From assembly GCF_900111445.1 (NCBI RefSeq), contig NZ_FOHE01000004.1, forward strand, positions 62,001 through 126,000: a stretch of 64,000 bases of DNA. The letters are read 5' to 3'. Positions within the stretch are counted from its first letter, which is position 1; each line of letters begins with the position of its first letter. The position numbers and the translations under genes were made by a program. Positions 60,634 through 64,000 of this stretch are shown here, piece after piece. The notes under the pieces were generated by a model. That model did not search any database. It was given only the letters and a program-made list of their open reading frames with translations, and was not told the origin of the DNA. Source of the DNA: Oceanobacillus limi (GTDB taxonomy: Bacteria > Bacillota > Bacilli > Bacillales > Amphibacillaceae).

Positions 60634-61956
60634 TTAGTTGCTGCTTGAACCTTTATATACTCTTCCTGCTTCAATTTCTTTTCTCCACTCTGTCGCTTCT
60701 TCACCTGGAACAGGCCCTTCTAATAACGGATCCTTCGTTTCTCTCATCCATTGTTCTACCTTCAACCGCAGGTTACTTACTATTTCCTGATATTCTTCAT
60801 TATTTGCAAGGTTCTTTTGCTCTAATGGATCCTGTTCAAGGTCATACAACTCTTCTTTTGAATTGGATACATAATACTCTTCTCGAACATCTTGCCCAGA
60901 CAAGCTTTCATGAATATCATATGGTAAATATACTTTTGGCCCGTCCTCAAAGTTTCGAATATATTTATATTTATTGGTTCGAATACCTCTCATCGGATGA
61001 TAACGATCATGCCAGGTTAACTCACAGAAAAAACTCTCACGCTCTTTATACGATTCTTCCCTTAATAAAGGTAAGAAGCTTGTTCCGTCTATTCCATCTG
61101 GAACCTTTCCACCAGCTAGTTCAAGTAGGGTTGGCATAAGGTCAATATTACAAAGCAGCTCATCTTGCACCCTTCCATTATTTTTCATACCTTTTGGAAG
61201 ACGCATAATAAGAGCGGTTTCTAGACCAGCATCTAATAAGGTCCCTTTCGCTCTAGGGAATGCTATGCCATGATCTGTTGTATAAATTAATAATGTGTTC
61301 TCTGCCAAACCATTTTCTTCTAACGATTTTTTAATTCTGCCAACAGCTTTATCAAGCTCTTTAACAGAGCCATAGAAATATGCCAAATCCTCTCTCACTT
61401 TTGGCGTATCTGGTAAATAATCGGGAACTTCCACCGACTCGAGGGGAACTGGTTCAAAGTCATCAAATGGACGATGTGTCTCCTCGAACCCAACTGAAGC
61501 ATAAAATGGCGTCTGATCTGATGAGGAAGCTCTTTCTTTTAAAAACGTCTCGACCTTATCGGTTACTTTTTTAGCTGCGTTCCCCGGCACTTCCACCACA
61601 TGCTCATATCCAAGCTTGGAGCCATCTAATTCTCCATCAATTGACTCATGAAAGAAACCGAACAACCAAGTATCATATCCGGCTTTACTCATCTCAGAAG
61701 GGATTGTCTCCATATCTTTTTTCATCGAATGGCCCATATGCGCTAACCCTAGCATTCCATGATTGTGGCCATACATTCCTGTTAAAATACTGCCACGGCT
61801 CGGGCTACATTGTGGTTGAGAACAGAAATAGTTATTAAACTGAACACCATTTTCAGCTAAATCATTTAACTCTGGCGTCTCTACATTATGCCCGTAGCTA
61901 CCGATATGCCTGCCTGTATCATGTGATATAATCATTAAGATGTTTGGTTTGTCCAT
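60634..61956 (-). CDS. Type I sulfatase (Cys type)
   Basis: A 440-residue arylsulfatase-family enzyme. The maturation motif is C50-S-P-S-R54 followed by GSILTG, so the active-site residue is a cysteine that FGE converts to formylglycine; metal ligands appear in IISHDTGRH and TTDHGIAFPR. No signal peptide is visible, so it is probably cytoplasmic and acts on an imported sulfated substrate. It resembles N-sulfoglucosamine sulfohydrolase-like and heparan-type sulfatases by its N-terminal pattern and the GIRTNKYKYIRNFE segment, a weak indication. GGAGGCAG lies 9 bases before the ATG and inside the end of the LacI gene, with a 38-base overlap. Confidence 0.92.
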   Translation of the reverse strand: MDKPNILMIISHDTGRHIGSYGHNVETPELNDLAENGVQFNNYFCSQPQCSPSRGSILTGMYGHNHGMLGLAHMGHSMKKDMETIPSEMSKAGYDTWLFGFFHESIDGELDGSKLGYEHVVEVPGNAAKKVTDKVETFLKERASSSDQTPFYASVGFEETHRPFDDFEPVPLESVEVPDYLPDTPKVREDLAYFYGSVKELDKAVGRIKKSLEENGLAENTLLIYTTDHGIAFPRAKGTLLDAGLETALIMRLPKGMKNNGRVQDELLCNIDLMPTLLELAGGKVPDGIDGTSFLPLLREESYKERESFFCELTWHDRYHPMRGIRTNKYKYIRNFEDGPKVYLPYDIHESLSGQDVREEYYVSNSKEELYDLEQDPLEQKNLANNEEYQEIVSNLRLKVEQWMRETKDPLLEGPVPGEEATEWRKEIEAGRVYKGSSSN

Positions 61957-62998
61957 CGTTGTCTACTGCCTCCAATACGTCTTCTTTAAATGTTTGAACA
62001 CTTTCACGTTCCATTAACTCATGATCTACACATACTAGCTTTTCCTCTTCTTTATTTTCCATAAGCTGTTGAAGTAATAAAGCAGATTGTTTTCCCATCT
62101 CAAAAAAATCTTGCTTGATGGTAGTCAATCTTGGTTGTGTGAAATCACTTAAGAGTAGATCATCAAACCCGGTAACGGAGATGTCCTCTGGAACGCGTAA
62201 GCCCTTATCCTTTATTGCTTTCATAACACCATATGCCATCAAATCACTAATACAAATGAATGCCGAAGGACGTTTTACCTCTAAATATTTCTTAGCCAAG
62301 GTATATGCTCTTTCTTCAGAGAAATTTGCATAAAGAATATTTTCTTCTCGAAGCTCCAAGCCGAAATCTCCAAATGCTCGTTCAATTCCTTTTAATCGCT
62401 CCGAGTTAACATAGGTTTCTTTCGTTCCTGCAATGACAGCGATATCCCTGTGTCCGTGATTTAATACATATGTCGCCACTTTTTTACTTGCTCCAAAGTT
62501 ATCACTCGTAACACTACCAATTAAACGACTACTATTTTTTGAAACGACATCAACCATCACACAAGGTATATTGGTATCCATAAGCTCATTAAAATAACGG
62601 TCATCCGTACGAATTCCTTGTAAAATAATTCCTCCTATTTTTCGATCCCGACAAAACTGAGCATAACTTTTTTGTTCTTGTTTCATAGAATCAATTAAAA
62701 AAATCGAGAGCTCATAATCATTTTCCTGTACACCAGTATAAACTCCTTTAAGTACTTCAAATGAAACCGTATCCTTCGTATTTTGAGTGAAGATACCTGA
62801 AGCAATTAATCCAATTGTTTTTTGTCTTTTAGAGGATAGATTTTTAGCAACAATATTTGGCGTGTAGTTTAGTTCTTTTGCAATTTCAAAAATCCGTTGT
62901 CGAGTTTTCTCATTGATGTCTGGGTAATTATTAAACGCCCTCGATACAACGCTATTGGAAACACCTGCTTTTTTCGCAACATCTTTTATCGTTGCCAT
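61919..62998 (-). CDS. LacI-family transcriptional regulator
   Basis: A 359-residue repressor. The N-terminal helix-turn-helix starts ATIKDVAKKAGVSNSVVSRAFNNYP with a hinge-helix region NVVAKNLSS; the rest is the periplasmic-binding-protein-like sugar domain (GLIASG, VMVDVVSKN, ITVTGFDD type VTGFDDLLLS and RPRLTTIKQD-like segment). It probably controls the operon in response to the imported sugar. ATG 62998 is 10 bases from AGGAAG. Its 3' end overlaps the sulfatase start by 38 bases, implying coupled translation. Confidence 0.93.
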   Translation of the reverse strand: MATIKDVAKKAGVSNSVVSRAFNNYPDINEKTRQRIFEIAKELNYTPNIVAKNLSSKRQKTIGLIASGIFTQNTKDTVSFEVLKGVYTGVQENDYELSIFLIDSMKQEQKSYAQFCRDRKIGGIILQGIRTDDRYFNELMDTNIPCVMVDVVSKNSSRLIGSVTSDNFGASKKVATYVLNHGHRDIAVIAGTKETYVNSERLKGIERAFGDFGLELREENILYANFSEERAYTLAKKYLEVKRPSAFICISDLMAYGVMKAIKDKGLRVPEDISVTGFDDLLLSDFTQPRLTTIKQDFFEMGKQSALLLQQLMENKEEEKLVCVDHELMERESVQTFKEDVLEAVDNDGQTKHLNDYIT

Positions 62999-63052
62999 TT
63001 TCACATCACTTCCTGTAAATTTAATTACATCTTTCTAATCATCCATATAATT

Positions 63053-63751
63053 CTAGCGTTTTGTCACCTTCATCGCTCTCGCTTCCATTTTTAACGTGAA
63101 TCGATAAAAGGCATAAAAAGTCAAGAAGGCAGTAACAGATAATGAGAAAAACGGAAATAAGAACCAAATTCTCATGCTCATGTAAATGACAGATGCATGA
63201 ATAATTATAATGGATATAAATAATAATGGATTACCTACAGTAATTAAAAAGGCATTTCTAAAAAGTTCTTTTTTCGTCATATGGTAGTGTACACTTAAAC
63301 AAATGAAATTGGTCATAAATACAAACAATCCTACGCCAATGATTAACATGATAAAGCCAAGAAAATTGTTCTGTTGATAGAAATAGTAAAAATCTACCGC
63401 CCAGATAATCCATAAGCCTGTTACTAGTAGACCGGATTGAAAACTTGTTTTATAATTTTCCTTTCCATATGTCCAAAAAGCACCTAACAATGACACTTTC
63501 TCTTTGTTGATAATCCAATCGCGAACTGTAGCATACGCTGCTGCTAAACTTGGGAAAAACAAAATTGGGAATAAGATTGCGATCGGAATAGCTAATATAA
63601 CATTTGCTAGATTAGATGGTGTTAAGAACATCACGAAAACGATAATAAAGATTGGAAGGTTACTTATTATCCAAAGGATATTTACAACCGTAAAACGCAT
63701 TATCCATTCGGCTAGAGAAAATAATCCCCCCATAAATCCTGAATAATTCAT
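63053..63751 (-). CDS. YesL-family membrane protein (DUF624)
   Basis: A 232-residue membrane protein with about five to six helices, beginning GFMGGLFSLAEWIMRFTVVNILWIISNLP, the DUF624/YesL pattern (partly: GGLFSLAEWIMRF). In Bacillus such genes sit in carbohydrate operons beside ABC transporters, as here. Its biochemical role is unknown. AGGAGGG lies 9 bases before ATG 63751. Confidence 0.9.
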   Translation of the reverse strand: MNYSGFMGGLFSLAEWIMRFTVVNILWIISNLPIFIIVFVMFLTPSNLANVILAIPIAILFPILFFPSLAAAYATVRDWIINKEKVSLLGAFWTYGKENYKTSFQSGLLVTGLWIIWAVDFYYFYQQNNFLGFIMLIIGVGLFVFMTNFICLSVHYHMTKKELFRNAFLITVGNPLLFISIIIIHASVIYMSMRIWFLFPFFSLSVTAFLTFYAFYRFTLKMEARAMKVTKR

Positions 63752-63861
63752 TCCATTTCCCTCCTGGATTGAATGGAATAGATAGAAAAAACACATTCGG
63801 CATCCTTTTTGGATTATATTCTTGTACTTCTTGGATGCCGATTATTCTTCAATTAGTCAAT

Positions 63862-64000
63862 TTACTTAACTGCTCCCTCACCAATCCCTTTAATAATATG
63901 CTTTTGAGCAAAAATATAAAAGATCACAACCGGAATAACCGTTAACGTTAATCCAGCCATCGCTAAGTTCCATTGGATGGTAAACTCACCAAAGAAATAG
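63862..64000 (-). CDS. Carbohydrate ABC transporter permease (partial, 5' end outside window)
   Basis: The last 45 codons of a MalG/AraQ-type inner-membrane permease: FFGEFTIQWNLAMAGLTLTVIPVVIFYIF (partly: WNLAMAGLTLTVIPVVIFY), then AQKHIIKGIGEGAVK before TAA. This end is typical of the CUT1 family of sugar importers. It is the nearest visible part of the uptake system for the substrate of the downstream sulfatase and GH65 enzymes. The gap 63752-63861 to the YesL gene contains no hairpin, so they may be cotranscribed. Confidence 0.85.
   Translation of the reverse strand, partial: YFFGEFTIQWNLAMAGLTLTVIPVVIFYIFAQKHIIKGIGEGAVK

Overview
The window looks like chromosomal DNA of a low-GC, spore-forming member of the Bacillaceae, probably of the Oceanobacillus/Virgibacillus kind. 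The evidence is strong AGGAGG-type ribosome binding sites with many TTG and GTG starts, a CotY/CotZ-type and a CotF-type spore coat gene, a YfhD protein, an LtaS-type lipoteichoic acid synthase, a Ytr-type antibiotic-stress operon and a YhcR-like secreted nuclease. The genus is inference. No phage, plasmid replication or CRISPR module is visible.

Layout. 1-4740: 3' part of a type 2 IPP isomerase (partial), a membrane protein divergent from a TetR regulator, an HD hydrolase, and a second-type RsgA GTPase preceded by a candidate leader peptide and a hairpin that covers its ribosome binding site; then a nucleoside deaminase. 4741-9807: aldo/keto reductase, an AraC/GyrI-like regulator with three VOC-domain genes (one fused to a DUF899 thioredoxin-like domain), and an amidase. 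9849-12387: GNAT protein and a chemoreceptor. 12476-14565: a structured repeat element split by an IS1182-type insertion sequence (12767-14423, 8-bp target duplication). 14683-24265: frameshifted YbjQ-like gene, sulfurtransferase and Tag glycosylase, peptidase T, MFS transporter, D,D-carboxypeptidase lipoprotein, nitroreductase, D-Ala-D-Ala ligase, and a gene-poor stretch. 24266-30681: coat protein with a sigma-K-like promoter, thioredoxin-like protein, and a Ytr-type ABC operon with three operator-like palindromes. 30739-37776: ExoIII, a second intact copy of the structured repeat, VOC, metallo-beta-lactamase-fold and hydrolase genes, an orphan TctA-type permease, CotF-like coat protein. 37888-54682: Aquifex-type aconitase with a small zinc-finger gene behind it, AIM24 and YitT proteins, LtaS, YfhD, YueI, DJ-1 protein, acetoacetyl-CoA synthetase, PanF/YhdT pantothenate uptake, giant YhcR-like nuclease. 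54875-56174: tRNA-Ala(GGC), 193-bp tandem repeats and a nuclease-like/winged-helix gene. 56366-64000: a carbohydrate operon on the minus strand: ABC permease (partial), YesL-like, LacI, Cys-type sulfatase, formylglycine-generating enzyme, beta-phosphoglucomutase and GH65 phosphorylase.

The most interesting signals are: (i) a roughly 430-bp element present twice in opposite orientation, built of two stem-loop modules whose arms differ between copies by compensating changes; (ii) the tandem palindromic repeats beside an unrecognised nuclease-like/HTH gene; (iii) the sulfatase-FGE-GH65-beta-PGM operon, which suggests use of a sulfated alpha-glucoside; and (iv) a possible translation-attenuation leader in front of rsgA. 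Starts were chosen from ribosome binding sites; functions come from recognised families by eye, without any database search.
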